Positions 10,432-20,483 of a DNA stretch of 64,000 nt are shown here, piece after piece. Position 1 is the first letter of the stretch. Every line of letters begins with the position of its first letter. Origin of the DNA: DATBQN01 sp963755825 (lineage in GTDB: Bacteria > Acidobacteriota > Thermoanaerobaculia > Multivoradales > UBA5704); assembly GCA_963755825.1 (NCBI GenBank), contig CAVWLA010000001.1, positions 2,418,001 through 2,482,000 of the forward strand, read 5' to 3'. The notes beneath the pieces are model-generated. The model saw nothing but the letters and a program-made list of their open reading frames with translations, was not told the DNA's origin and did no database searches. The position numbers and the translations under genes are program-made.

Positions 10432-10827
10432 CTACGGCTTTCCGGCGGGGGCCGCGGACGGCGGAGCGGCGGGGGGAGTCGTAGGGACACCGGGAGCGGG
10501 CGCCGCGGCCGCTGCCGGCGGCGGCACCTTGGCCTCGGGCTCGGTGCCCTTGGCCGGCGAGCCGGCGACGCCGGGATCGCCGGCCGCGGGGACCGGCAGC
10601 ACCTCGACCGCCGGCTCCCACCAGGCCGCTCCCGCGGCGAACTCTTCCCCCTCGTGGGCACAGGGGGAAGAGATGTGGTCCTTGCCGTAGGTCGAGTGCC
10701 CGGAGTGCGTGCGGCGATGCAACGGGTAGAGCGAGCTGCAGACGTGGCAGAAGCGGGCGACGACCCGGCCGCGCCGCTCCTCGGGGAGCTGGCTGGCCGG
10801 GGCGGCGTGGGGCAGTCGGTAGACCAT
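10432..10827 (-). CDS. small Cys/His (zinc-ribbon-like) protein with Pro/Ala tail
   Basis: 131 residues, not recognised. The N-terminal half has FCHVC, then HRRTHSGHSTYGKDH and a further Cys (SSPCAHEG), a spacing that could bind zinc. The C-terminal half is Ala/Pro-rich and probably disordered. It starts 48 bases after ndk and ends 32 bases before the UDG gene on the same strand, so it is probably in the same operon. Codon use matches its neighbours. Confidence 0.65.
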   Translation of the reverse strand: MVYRLPHAAPASQLPEERRGRVVARFCHVCSSLYPLHRRTHSGHSTYGKDHISSPCAHEGEEFAAGAAWWEPAVEVLPVPAAGDPGVAGSPAKGTEPEAKVPPPAAAAAPAPGVPTTPPAAPPSAAPAGKP

Positions 10828-10875
10828 GGATTCCTCCGCGTCAGGGCCGCGCGTCGAGGGCGCGGATCGAAGGCT

Positions 10876-11298
10876 TCAGCGGGCGGCGAGCAGCTCGCCG
10901 CGGGCGAAGAAGAAGGCCAGCTCGAGCACCGCGTTCTCCGCCGAGTCGGAGCCGTGGATGGCATTCTGCTCGATCGAGGTGCCGAAGAGGTTGCGGATCG
11001 TCCCCGCCTCGGCCTTGGCGACGTCGGTCGCCCCCATCACCCGGCGCAGGTGGGCGACGGCGTCCTCGCGCTCGAGGGCGAGCGGCATCACCGGACCGCT
11101 GGTCATGAACTCGACGAGGCTGCCGTAGAACGGCCGCTCGCGATGGACCTCGTAGAAGGCCTTGGCCTGCGCGTCCGACAGGCGGATCAGCTTGACGCCG
11201 CGGAGGGTGAAGCCCTCCTGCTGCAGATGGGCCAGCACCTTTCCGGCGTTGCCCGCCGCGATGGTGTCCGGCTTGAGGATGGCGAGAGTGGTCTCCAT
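10876..11298 (-). CDS. ndk: nucleoside diphosphate kinase
   Basis: Transfers the gamma-phosphate between nucleoside di- and triphosphates. 140 residues, normal length. The phosphorylated His lies in NAIHGSDS, and the N-terminus METTLAILKPDTI and the MGATDVAKAEAGTIR region are typical. The ATG at 11298 is preceded by AAGGGA. It lies in the sucC-sucD minus-strand run, which fits with SucCD making a nucleoside triphosphate that Ndk can equilibrate. Confidence 0.97.
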   Translation of the reverse strand: METTLAILKPDTIAAGNAGKVLAHLQQEGFTLRGVKLIRLSDAQAKAFYEVHRERPFYGSLVEFMTSGPVMPLALEREDAVAHLRRVMGATDVAKAEAGTIRNLFGTSIEQNAIHGSDSAENAVLELAFFFARGELLAAR

Positions 11299-11359
11299 AT
11301 TGGTTCCCTTTCGTCGAGCTTGAAGAGTCGTCGGATGTTCCTGCGTCGTCTTCGATCAC

Positions 11360-11391
11360 GATGGCCTCGGCGCAGGTGTGCCGAGGCCATC
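11360..11391. terminator. hairpin between the S51 peptidase-like gene and ndk
   Basis: Perfect 12-base stem GATGGCCTCGGC (11360-11371) with its complement at 11380-11391 and an 8-base loop. There is no T-run on either side, so it may be a factor-dependent terminator, an attenuator or an RNA-stabilising element. Two direct copies of TGTCGATTCAA lie just beside it (about 11399-11425). Confidence 0.5.
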
Positions 11392-11420
11392 CATCGGTTG
11401 TCGATTCAATCGCTGTCGAT

Positions 11421-12134
11421 TCAAAGGCCGGCGGCGTGCGGCTCCGGCGCGCTCCCCTCGCCGATCACCTCGAGATCACCGTCGGCGTCGTCGATGCGGA
11501 AGGCGGTGCCCTCGATCTCCGTCGCGCCCGCCGGCCCGAGGAGGACCGCAGCCCCCGCCGGGATGCCGAGCCCCCAGGAGACCCCCGCCGCCGCCAGCAG
11601 CTGGCGCAGCCGCCGGTCGTGGCCGGGATCGAAGTTGGGCTCGACGGCGCCGCCGGTGAGCCAGCCGAAGCCGGCCAGCCGCTCCTTCGGCGAGATGCTC
11701 CGCGCCACCTCGCCGGCGCACTGGGCGGCGGCGGCGATCGCCACCACGACGCCGCCCGTCCGCAGCTTGCCGGCGAGGGCCTCGGCCGAGGCCGACCCGG
11801 CGAGCGCTTCCATCAGATGGTCGGTGACGCCGCCCCCCAGGTAGACGGCGGGGACCGCGGCGATGCGCTCGGCGTTGCGGCCGCGGCGGGCGTCGCGGCC
11901 GCGGTAGATGGGGATCACCTCCAGCTCGCGCTCGAAGGTCTCGCCGAAGTAGGTCGCCAGATGGCGGCCGTAGTCGGCCGACCCGGAGGCCGCCGGGATG
12001 AAGCCGATCGGACCCGGCGCCGTCTTGGCGAGCCAGGCGCGGTCCGCCTCGAGCGTCTCGCCGAAGCTGAACTCGCCGCCGCCCAAGAGCGCCAGCCAGC
12101 CGTCGCCGGGCAGGCGGGAGAGAGGGCTGGTCAC
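11421..12134 (-). CDS. peptidase S51/cyanophycinase-like protein with Cys at the nucleophile position
   Basis: 237 residues from a GTG start. It resembles the type 1 glutamine-amidotransferase-like S51 family (cyanophycinase, dipeptidase E): LALLGGGEFS at the N-terminus, FIPAASGSADYG, and YLGGGVTDHL before the nucleophile elbow. The elbow reads AAAAQCAGE where the family usually has G-x-S-A-G, so the nucleophile would be Cys if the alignment is right. It lies 43 bases after sucD. Substrate unknown; it may be an amidase or peptidase. Confidence 0.7.
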   Translation of the reverse strand: MTSPLSRLPGDGWLALLGGGEFSFGETLEADRAWLAKTAPGPIGFIPAASGSADYGRHLATYFGETFERELEVIPIYRGRDARRGRNAERIAAVPAVYLGGGVTDHLMEALAGSASAEALAGKLRTGGVVVAIAAAAQCAGEVARSISPKERLAGFGWLTGGAVEPNFDPGHDRRLRQLLAAAGVSWGLGIPAGAAVLLGPAGATEIEGTAFRIDDADGDLEVIGEGSAPEPHAAGL

Positions 12135-12177
12135 CGCCGCCCGGCCTCCAACGCCGGCGGCGCAGCCGACGGTCTCC

Positions 12178-13056
12178 TCACCCGCGGTGCCCGAGTGCCT
12201 TCGCCGCCGTCACGCCGAGCTCGGCGGGCGACTCGACGACGTGGAGCCCGGCGGCGCGCATCGCCTCCATCTTCTCGGCGGCGGTCCCCTTGCCGCCGGC
12301 GACGATCGCCCCGGCGTGGCCCATGCGGCGGCCGGGAGGTGCGGTGCGGCCGGCGATGAAGCCCACCACCGGGCGGTCGAAGTTGGCGCGGATCCACTCC
12401 GCGGCGAGCTCCTCGGCGTTGCCGCCGATCTCGCCGATCATCACCACCGCCTCGGTCTGCGCATCGTCCTTGAACGCCGCCAGCACGTCGATGAAGCTGG
12501 TGCCGTTGACCGGGTCGCCGCCGATGCCGACGCAGGTCGACTGGCCGAGGCCGAGGTTGGTGAGCTGCCAGACCGCCTCGTAGGTGAGCGTCCCCGAGCG
12601 GCTGATGACGCCGACGCTCCCCTGCCGGTGGATGTGGCCGGGCATGATGCCGATCTTCGCCATGCCGGGCGAGATGACGCCCGGGCAGTTGGGGCCGATC
12701 AGCCGCGTCGGATGGTCGCGCAGGAAGGCCTTCACCTTCAGCATGTCGTCGACCGGGATCCCCTCGGTGATGCAGACGGTGAGCTCGACGCCGGCCCCGG
12801 CGGCCTCCATGATGGCGTCAGCGGCGAAGGGGGGCGGCACGAAGATCATGCTGGCGTTGGCGCCGGTCGCCTGCCGCGCCTCGGCGACGGAGTCGAAGAC
12901 CGGGATGCCGTCGACCGTCTCGCCGCCCTTGCCCGGGGTGACGCCGGCGACCACCTTGGTGCCGTAGTCGCGGCAGCCGAGGGCGTGGAAGTTGCCCTCC
13001 TTGCCGGTGATGCCCTGGACCACCAGGCGCGTGTCGTCGTTGACCCAGATCGCCAT
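12178..13056 (-). CDS. sucD: succinyl-CoA synthetase alpha subunit
   Basis: ADP/GDP-forming succinate-CoA ligase, alpha chain, 292 residues. The N-terminal CoA-binding domain has VVQGITGKEGNFHA, and the phosphorylated His lies in RMGHAGAIVAGGKGTA near residue 245. The ATG follows the sucC TAG with no gap, so it is translationally coupled to it. TCA-cycle step with substrate-level phosphorylation. Confidence 0.97.
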   Translation of the reverse strand: MAIWVNDDTRLVVQGITGKEGNFHALGCRDYGTKVVAGVTPGKGGETVDGIPVFDSVAEARQATGANASMIFVPPPFAADAIMEAAGAGVELTVCITEGIPVDDMLKVKAFLRDHPTRLIGPNCPGVISPGMAKIGIMPGHIHRQGSVGVISRSGTLTYEAVWQLTNLGLGQSTCVGIGGDPVNGTSFIDVLAAFKDDAQTEAVVMIGEIGGNAEELAAEWIRANFDRPVVGFIAGRTAPPGRRMGHAGAIVAGGKGTAAEKMEAMRAAGLHVVESPAELGVTAAKALGHRG

Positions 13057-14226
13057 CTACCTGTCTCCTTTTGCTGCCGCCACGACCTTCTCGGCGGCGT
13101 CAGCCATCTGCTCGGCGACGATGAACTGGAAGGGCGCCTGGCGGAGGACCTCGCGGCCCTGCTCGACGTTCGTCCCCTCGAGGCGCACGACGACCGGCAG
13201 CCGCACGTCGCCGAGCTCGGCGATCGCCGCCACCACGCCGCGCGCGATGCGGTCGGTGCGCGCGATGCCGCCGAAGATGTTGATGAGGACGGCGCGCACC
13301 GCGGGGTCGGAGACGAGCAGCCGGAAGGCGTTCTTCACCGCGTCCTGCGACGCCGAGCCGCCGACGTCGAGGAAGTTCGCCGGCGCGCCGCCGTACAGCT
13401 TGATGATGTCCATCGTCGCCATTGCGAGGCCGGCGCCGTTGACCATGCAGGCGATGTCGCCGTCGAGCTTGATGTAGTTGAGGTTGTACTTGCCCGCCTC
13501 GACCTCCATCGGGTTCTCCTCGGCGAGGTCGCGCATGGCGACGATGTCGGGATGGCGGAAGAGGGCGTTGTCGTCGAAGCTCATCTTGGCGTCGAGCGCC
13601 AGGACGTCGCCGCCGCCGGTGACGAGCAGCGGGTTGATCTCGACCAGCGAGGCGTCGGTCGCCAGATACGCGGCGGCGAGCGCGGTGACCAGCTTGGCGG
13701 CCTTCCGCGCGGTGTCGCCCTTCAAGCCGAGGAAGCGCGCCACCGCCCGCGCCTGGAAGGGGAGGAGCCCCAGGTGGGGATCGAACTCCTGGCGGAAGAT
13801 CGCCTGCGGGTCGCGCTCGGCGACCTCCTCGATCTCCATGCCGCCGGCGCGCGAGGCCATGAGGATGGGGAGCGAGCGGGCGCGGTCGAGGGTCACCGAG
13901 AGGTAGAGCTCGGTGGCGATGTCGAGCGCCTCCTCGACGAGCACCTTGCGCACCTTCTGCCCCTCGGGACCGGTCTGCGGCGTGACGAGCTGCATGCCGA
14001 GGATGCGGCCGGCGACCTCGCGGGCCTCCTCGGCGGACTTGGCGAGCTTGACGCCGCCCCCCTTGCCGCGCCCGCCGGCGTGGATCTGGGCCTTGACGAC
14101 ACAGCGTCCGCCCAGCTCGGCACAGAGGCGCGCGGCCTCCTCCGGATCGGCGGTCACCTGCCCGCGGGGCGTCACCACCCCGTAACGGCGCAGGATCTCC
14201 TTGGCCTGATACTCGTGGATCTTCAA
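13057..14226 (-). CDS. sucC: succinyl-CoA synthetase beta subunit
   Basis: ATP-grasp subunit, 389 residues. The N-terminus KIHEYQAKEILRRYGV is typical, followed by KAQIHAGGRGKGGGVKLA and the NFLDVGGSA and NIFGGI motifs of the family. The start is TTG at 14226, five bases after a perfect AAGGAGG; an ATG nearby is out of frame. First gene of a run sucC-sucD-S51-ndk-small protein-UDG. Confidence 0.97.
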   Translation of the reverse strand: MKIHEYQAKEILRRYGVVTPRGQVTADPEEAARLCAELGGRCVVKAQIHAGGRGKGGGVKLAKSAEEAREVAGRILGMQLVTPQTGPEGQKVRKVLVEEALDIATELYLSVTLDRARSLPILMASRAGGMEIEEVAERDPQAIFRQEFDPHLGLLPFQARAVARFLGLKGDTARKAAKLVTALAAAYLATDASLVEINPLLVTGGGDVLALDAKMSFDDNALFRHPDIVAMRDLAEENPMEVEAGKYNLNYIKLDGDIACMVNGAGLAMATMDIIKLYGGAPANFLDVGGSASQDAVKNAFRLLVSDPAVRAVLINIFGGIARTDRIARGVVAAIAELGDVRLPVVVRLEGTNVEQGREVLRQAPFQFIVAEQMADAAEKVVAAAKGDR

Positions 14227-14313
14227 ATCATCCTCCTTGGCGCGTGGAGCTTGGAATCCCCGAACGGGGTTGGGACGACCCGTTTCCGCCGCAGCGCGCG
14301 AAGTGTATCAAAG

Positions 14314-14345
14314 GGCCGCCGGCGGCCGGGGCGCTGCGGCGCCCC
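14314..14345 (-). terminator. double GC hairpin after the SpoIIE phosphatase gene
   Basis: On the minus strand a GGGGCGC stem (arms 14339-14345 and 14328-14334, 4-base loop) is followed by the palindrome GGCCGCCGGCGGCC (14314-14327) and then CTTTGATAC. It lies 34 bases after the phosphatase stop and upstream of sucC, so it probably separates the two transcripts. The TACACT just after it could be a sucC -10 element, which is uncertain. Confidence 0.45.
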
Positions 14346-14378
14346 GCATCGGCAGGCGCTCGAGCCACCGGCCGGCGC

Positions 14379-16811
14379 TCAGACGGCCGGCAAGCGGAGG
14401 ATGAGGATGGTCTGGTCGTCCTCGCGCGGGCCGTTGCCGGTGAAGCGCTGGACGTCGGCGAGGACGCCGTCGCGCAGGCCGGTGACCCCCTTGGTGGCAT
14501 GGCGCGCGAGGCTCGCCTCGAGACGCGGGAAGCCGAACTCCTCGCCGCCGCCATCGCCCCCACCGACGCCGGGGACGTTGCGCGCCTCGACCAGGCCGTC
14601 GCTGAACAGGAAGAGGCTGTCGCCGGCCTCGAGGTGGGCGTGGCGCGCCTCGACCTTGAGCTCGCCGCGGACGCCGAGCGGATAGGCGATCGACTCCAGG
14701 GCGCGGACGGCGCCCTGCCCTGAGATGACGTACGGGAAGAGGTGGCCGGCGCTGGCGTAGAGGAGCTCGCGCTCGACCGGGTCGAGGAGGAGATAGCAGA
14801 GGGTGGTGAGCAGGCGCTTGCGCGCCGTCTGGAAGACCATGCGGTTCAGCGTCGAGAAGACCGCCTGCACGTCGGGATCGAAGGTGACCTGCACGGCGAG
14901 CGCCGACTTCGCCATCGACATGACGAGCCCCGAGGAGACGCCGTGGCCGGCGACGTCGCCCACCGCCACGGCGAGCCGGCCGTCCTCGAGCGCCAGCACG
15001 TCGTAGAAGTCGCCCCCCACCTCGGTCGCCGGCAGATAGGCGTGGGCGAGCTCGACCCCGGCGAGCTGCGGCGGCAGGTCGGGCAGGATCGAGCTCTGGA
15101 TGCCGCGCGCCGTCTCCAGCTCGACCCGCTGCCGCTCGCGCTCGGCGATGCGCCGCACGTGCGGCGGCACGTCCTCGTAGCGGTAGACGAACTCGCGGTC
15201 GCTGCCGAGGTAGCGCAGGCTCAAGAGGAGCGGCGCGATGGCGACGGCGACGGCGATCCAACCGTGCGCCGCGATGACCGGCGAGGCGGCGACGAGGAGC
15301 GGGAAGGCGGCGAGGAGGAGCGGCGCCGCGAGGCCGGCGATCAGCACGGTCAGAAAGTCGTAGCGCAGGAAGAGGAAGAGGACGGCGGCGCCGACCAGGA
15401 GGGCGGCGGCGAACCCCCAGGGGAGCGGCAGCGGCAGCCCCAGGTTGGGGCTGGTGAGGATGGCGGTGACGAGGATCGAGACCGCGGCGCCCGCCGGACG
15501 GCCGAGGCGCTTGAACGCCATGGGGATGACGCAGAGCGCGGCGGTCAGGAGCACCGGCAGGCCGCCGGTCAGGTTGCTCGCCAGCAGCTCGAAGCCCGGC
15601 AGCAGAGAGCTGCCGACGTTGGAGACGACCATGGCGACCATGGGGAAGGTGCCGGTGCGCGCCAGCAGGAGGTCGAAGGCGGCGAGGAGACCGGCGAGCG
15701 AGAGGCCGGCGACCACCCCGCGCAGCGAGGCGCGCGCCACCGTGGCGTTCGCCCAGTCGCCCTGGAAGAGGGCGTCGAAGGCGGCGAGCTTGCCGCCCCA
15801 GCGCTCGCGGAGCGTCGACTCCCCCACCGACCAGGCGAAGAAGGCGAGGAGGGCGGTGGGGCCGGCGCTGAAGATCGAGAGGAAGAGCACCACCATCCAG
15901 GTGGTCTGCTGGCGGCTGGCGAAGCCGAAGGAAGAGCCCTGCGCGATGGCCCGCGAGGAGAGCAGCACCCCGACGATCCCCACCGCCAGCACGACGAGGA
16001 AGATCTGCACGCCGCGGCGGACGCCGATCTCCCCCTCGTGGTAGCGGCGCAGGAAGGGAAAGGCGAGGAGGAGCAGGGCGCCGTAGGTGATGACGAGGCC
16101 GGCGGCCCCCTCGAAGGCCGCCTGCTGCACGACGCGCTGCAGCTGGCGCTGGTGGGGGTCGCCGTCCCACCACAGCTCGAAGCCGGCCAGACGGTCGCCG
16201 GCGAAGACCACCTCGACGCCGTGCTGGCCGCCGCCGGGCGTCGGCCGCCGCGAGGGGTAGCGCAGCTCGAGGTCGGTGCGGGCGGCGAGCTGATAGCTGC
16301 GCGCCGTCGGCTCGCCGTAGAGCGCGCGATCGATCCCCTGGCGCGCCAGGAAGGCGTCGGCCTCGGCGCGCGCCGCCGCCGGCGGGATGGGCCGCCCCCG
16401 CTCCTGCGGATCGAGGCGCAGGCGCAGCTCGGTCACCCTGCCGTCGAGCCCGACCTCCGCCTGGTAGGTCCACTGGTCGGTGAGGGCGTCCGGCGGATAG
16501 ACCGTCACCTGCCAGCCGAAGAGCTGATCGATGAGATCGGCCGCCGGCTCGCTCTCCGGGTGGCGGCGGCGGGAGAGGAGCAGGCGGCGCTCGAGGAGCG
16601 AGAAGGCGGCGAACCGCGTCACCACGTACGGCTGCGCGACCGGCGGCCCCAGCTCGCGCAGGCGCTCGAGGGCGATGCCGACCGCCTGGCCGCGATCGAC
16701 CCGCCAGTGCTGCGGCAGGAAGGGGAAGGCGCGCGGATAGGACCAGACGAGGAGGGCGGCACCGACGAAGCCGAGGAGCAGCCAGAGGAGGAGGGCGCGC
16801 GCGCTTCGCAT
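14379..16811 (-). CDS. membrane-anchored SpoIIE-type serine phosphatase
   Basis: 810 residues. An N-terminal membrane helix (about 6-26) is followed by a roughly 230-residue extracytoplasmic region, a block of about eight to ten membrane helices (about 260-520), and a C-terminal PP2C/SpoIIE domain. Metal-binding motifs are EVGGDFYDV, GDVAGHG, LFSDGLVEARN and EDDQTILIL. Enzymes of this type dephosphorylate STAS-domain anti-anti-sigma factors; a STAS protein is encoded at 25.3 kb, though a link is only inferred. It lies 109 bases after mdh on the same strand. Confidence 0.87.
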   Translation of the reverse strand: MRSARALLLWLLLGFVGAALLVWSYPRAFPFLPQHWRVDRGQAVGIALERLRELGPPVAQPYVVTRFAAFSLLERRLLLSRRRHPESEPAADLIDQLFGWQVTVYPPDALTDQWTYQAEVGLDGRVTELRLRLDPQERGRPIPPAAARAEADAFLARQGIDRALYGEPTARSYQLAARTDLELRYPSRRPTPGGGQHGVEVVFAGDRLAGFELWWDGDPHQRQLQRVVQQAAFEGAAGLVITYGALLLLAFPFLRRYHEGEIGVRRGVQIFLVVLAVGIVGVLLSSRAIAQGSSFGFASRQQTTWMVVLFLSIFSAGPTALLAFFAWSVGESTLRERWGGKLAAFDALFQGDWANATVARASLRGVVAGLSLAGLLAAFDLLLARTGTFPMVAMVVSNVGSSLLPGFELLASNLTGGLPVLLTAALCVIPMAFKRLGRPAGAAVSILVTAILTSPNLGLPLPLPWGFAAALLVGAAVLFLFLRYDFLTVLIAGLAAPLLLAAFPLLVAASPVIAAHGWIAVAVAIAPLLLSLRYLGSDREFVYRYEDVPPHVRRIAERERQRVELETARGIQSSILPDLPPQLAGVELAHAYLPATEVGGDFYDVLALEDGRLAVAVGDVAGHGVSSGLVMSMAKSALAVQVTFDPDVQAVFSTLNRMVFQTARKRLLTTLCYLLLDPVERELLYASAGHLFPYVISGQGAVRALESIAYPLGVRGELKVEARHAHLEAGDSLFLFSDGLVEARNVPGVGGGDGGGEEFGFPRLEASLARHATKGVTGLRDGVLADVQRFTGNGPREDDQTILILRLPAV

Positions 16812-16920
16812 CTTGAAGGATGGCTACGCAGCAGGACGGCGCAGAGTTTCCGCTCGGACCGAAACGCCCTGCGGCCAGCACCGCCGGCGGCGCCGGCCGC
16901 GGCACCGCGGCTCCCCTCCT

Positions 16921-17847
16921 CTAGATCTTGAGGCTCTGGACCAGGCTCTTGACGGCGTCCGCCGACTTGGCGAGCGCCCCCTTCTCCTCGGTGGTGAGGG
17001 AGAGCTGGATGACCTCCTCCATGCCGCCGCGCCCGAGCTTCGCGGGCACGCCGAGGAAGAGGTCGTCGTAGCCGTACTCGCCCTTGAGCAGCACCGCCGC
17101 GGGGAGGATCTTCTTCTTGTCGTGGAGGATCGCCGCCACCATGTCGAGCACCGCCGCCGAGGGCGCGTAATAGGCCGAGCCCTGCTTGTAGTACTCGACG
17201 ATCTCGGCGCCGCCGTTGCGCGTCCGCTGGTTGATCGCCTCGATCGTCTCGGCATCGAGGAGCTGCGGCAGCGGCACGCCGTTGACCGTGGCGTAGCGCG
17301 GCAGGGGGACCATGGTGTCGCCGTGGCCGCCGAGCACGAAGGCGTCGACGTCCTCCACCGAGACCTTGAGCTCGGCGGCGATGAAGTAGCGCATGCGCGC
17401 CGAGTCGAGGACGCCGGCCATGCCGAAGATCCGCTCGCGCGGGAAGCCCGACACCCGCCGCGCCACCTCGCACATGGCGTCGAGGGGGTTGGTGACGACG
17501 ATGAGGATGGTCTCCGGCGAGCGCTTCACGAGCTCGCCGACGACGGCCTTCATGATCTCGGTGTTCTTGGCCAGCAGGTCGTCGCGGCTCATGCCGGGCT
17601 TCCTGGCGAGGCCGGCGGTCACCACGCAGACGTCGGAGCCGGCGGTGGGAGCGTAGTCGCTGCCGCCGGTGATGCTGGCGTTGAAGCCGATGATCGGCGC
17701 CGCCTCCATCATGTCGAGGGCCTTGCCGGCGGCGAGATCGCCGGCGACGTCCACCATCACGACGTCGGCCAGCTCGCGCTCGGCGATGCGCTGCGCGGTG
17801 GTGGCGCCGACGTTGCCTGCCCCCACCACGGTCACTTTGTGCTGCAT
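16921..17847 (-). CDS. mdh: malate dehydrogenase
   Basis: NAD-dependent malate/oxaloacetate oxidoreductase of the lactate-dehydrogenase-like (MDH3) class, 308 residues. The Rossmann motif GAGNVG is at 9-14. Active-site Arg lies in the ARKPGMSRDDL loop and the catalytic His in LGGHGDTMVPL. Ends LVQSLKI with TAG. It lies 96 bases after icd, with which it probably forms an operon. Confidence 0.96.
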   Translation of the reverse strand: MQHKVTVVGAGNVGATTAQRIAERELADVVMVDVAGDLAAGKALDMMEAAPIIGFNASITGGSDYAPTAGSDVCVVTAGLARKPGMSRDDLLAKNTEIMKAVVGELVKRSPETILIVVTNPLDAMCEVARRVSGFPRERIFGMAGVLDSARMRYFIAAELKVSVEDVDAFVLGGHGDTMVPLPRYATVNGVPLPQLLDAETIEAINQRTRNGGAEIVEYYKQGSAYYAPSAAVLDMVAAILHDKKKILPAAVLLKGEYGYDDLFLGVPAKLGRGGMEEVIQLSLTTEEKGALAKSADAVKSLVQSLKI

Positions 17848-17943
17848 CGGAAGGATCTCCCTTGGAAGAAATCGCTCGGTCCGGGACGGCGCGCGCGGCC
17901 GCTCACGTCCGCGCTCCGTCCGGACGAGCGGATGCGAAGGAGC

Positions 17944-19194
<1,251 letters not shown>

Positions 19195-19338
19195 GCTCTT
19201 CCCAGCTCCCTGTCGCGGTTTTGGACCTGAAATCGACGCGGATGGTCGGTGGCGGGGAGCCGCCTGACGGCGGCCCGCATTTTCGGCGCGAGGGTATCAC
19301 AGCGCGATGCCGCGGCCGGGCCGGGAGCGGGCAGCCTG

Positions 19339-19995
19339 CTAGAGCGCCAGCAGCGCGTCCGCCGCCGCCGCCGCGGTGGCGGCGCGGAGGTCGGCGCGCA
19401 CGCCGGCGAGCGCCGGCGGCGGCGGAAACCCCCACTCGACGAGGAGGAAGGGGGCGCCGGCCGCCGCCGCCGTGGCGGCGTCGATGGCGGTGTCGCCGAC
19501 CAGCAGCACCTGCTCGACCGCCAGGCCAAGACGCGCCGCGGCGAGGCGGAGGCCGGCGGGGTCGGGCTTCCTGGTGGGCAGGCTGTCGCCGCCGAGGACG
19601 AAGCGGAACCTGGGCGCCAGGCCGAGGGCGTCGAGGATGCGCCGCGACATCGCCTCTCCCTTGTTGCTCAGCACCGCCAGCGGATAGGCGGCCGCCAGGC
19701 GGTCGAGCATCGCGGCGACGCCGGGGTAGGCGCGGGTGGTCGCCAGGGCCACCTCATCGTAGTAGGCGAGGTAGACGCCGAGGCCGCGCTCGACCGCCGC
19801 CGGCGAGGCGACCGGGGCGAGCGCCCGCTCGACGAGCACCCGCGCCCCCTCCCCCACCATCGCGACGACCGCTTCGAGATCGAGCGGCGCGAGCGAGAAA
19901 TCCGCCCGCAGGCGGTTGACCGCCGTGCGGATGTCGCGGCGGGAGTCGACCAGCGTGCCGTCGAGATCGAAGACGAGGGCGCTCGGCCGTCTCAT
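19339..19995 (-). CDS. HAD-family phosphatase, phosphoglycolate phosphatase-like
   Basis: 218 residues from ATG 19995 (an upstream in-frame ATG adds 14 residues with no motif). HAD motifs: I DLDGTLVDS, II LSNKGE, III TRKPDP, IV VGDTAID, with an alpha-helical C1 cap between I and II. It most resembles Gph, which hydrolyses 2-phosphoglycolate, but related phosphatases share these motifs. It faces away from the next gene. Confidence 0.85.
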   Translation of the reverse strand: MRRPSALVFDLDGTLVDSRRDIRTAVNRLRADFSLAPLDLEAVVAMVGEGARVLVERALAPVASPAAVERGLGVYLAYYDEVALATTRAYPGVAAMLDRLAAAYPLAVLSNKGEAMSRRILDALGLAPRFRFVLGGDSLPTRKPDPAGLRLAAARLGLAVEQVLLVGDTAIDAATAAAAGAPFLLVEWGFPPPPALAGVRADLRAATAAAAADALLAL

Positions 19996-20115
19996 CGGGA
20001 GAGCCGGCCCACAGGGCGAGAGTCGGGAAGAGAACAATCTGGCACGGCCATTGCTCTAAGGAATATTTGTCTGAAGAGAACCCACGAGAACCAGACCAGG
20101 AACGGAGAGACCCAC

Positions 20116-20481
20116 GTGAAAGCCACCCGCAGCGTCCTCCTGCTCTCGCCCCTCTTCACCACCGCCCTCTTCGCCGGCTGCGCCTCGGCGCCGGCGAAGA
20201 CCACCGCGCTCGCCAAACTCGCCGACCGGCAGCCGATCCATGTCGAAGGGGTGATGACCGACAACGGCATGGGCTGCACCGCGCTGCGCACCGCCGACGG
20301 CTCGCTCTACACCTTCGCCCACGATCTCGAGGGCTCCAAGAAGGGCGAGCGAGTGTGGATCGACGGCTACGTGACCGCCGGCCGCGGCTGCCAGGTGGGA
20401 ACCTACCTGATGCCCGAGCGCGCCGGCCTCGTCAACGACCAGGTCGCCCGCACCACCGTCGCGGCATCCAACATCCGCTGA
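20116..20481 (+). CDS. small lipoprotein with one copy of a beta-rich domain
   Basis: 121 residues from a GTG start after GGAGAGA. Signal peptide with lipobox LFAGC (Cys about 17). The mature part has one domain of about 70 residues: HVEGVMTDNGMGCTALRT, DGSLYTFAHDL, GERVWIDGYVT, GRGCQVGTYL. The same pattern (short strand, Cys, LRT..G..Y.L, G..V.V.G) occurs twice in the protein at 21473, so the two are related. Function unknown. Its stop is only two bases from the mqnD stop on the other strand. Confidence 0.7.
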   Translation: MKATRSVLLLSPLFTTALFAGCASAPAKTTALAKLADRQPIHVEGVMTDNGMGCTALRTADGSLYTFAHDLEGSKKGERVWIDGYVTAGRGCQVGTYLMPERAGLVNDQVARTTVAASNIR

Positions 20482-20483
20482 TC

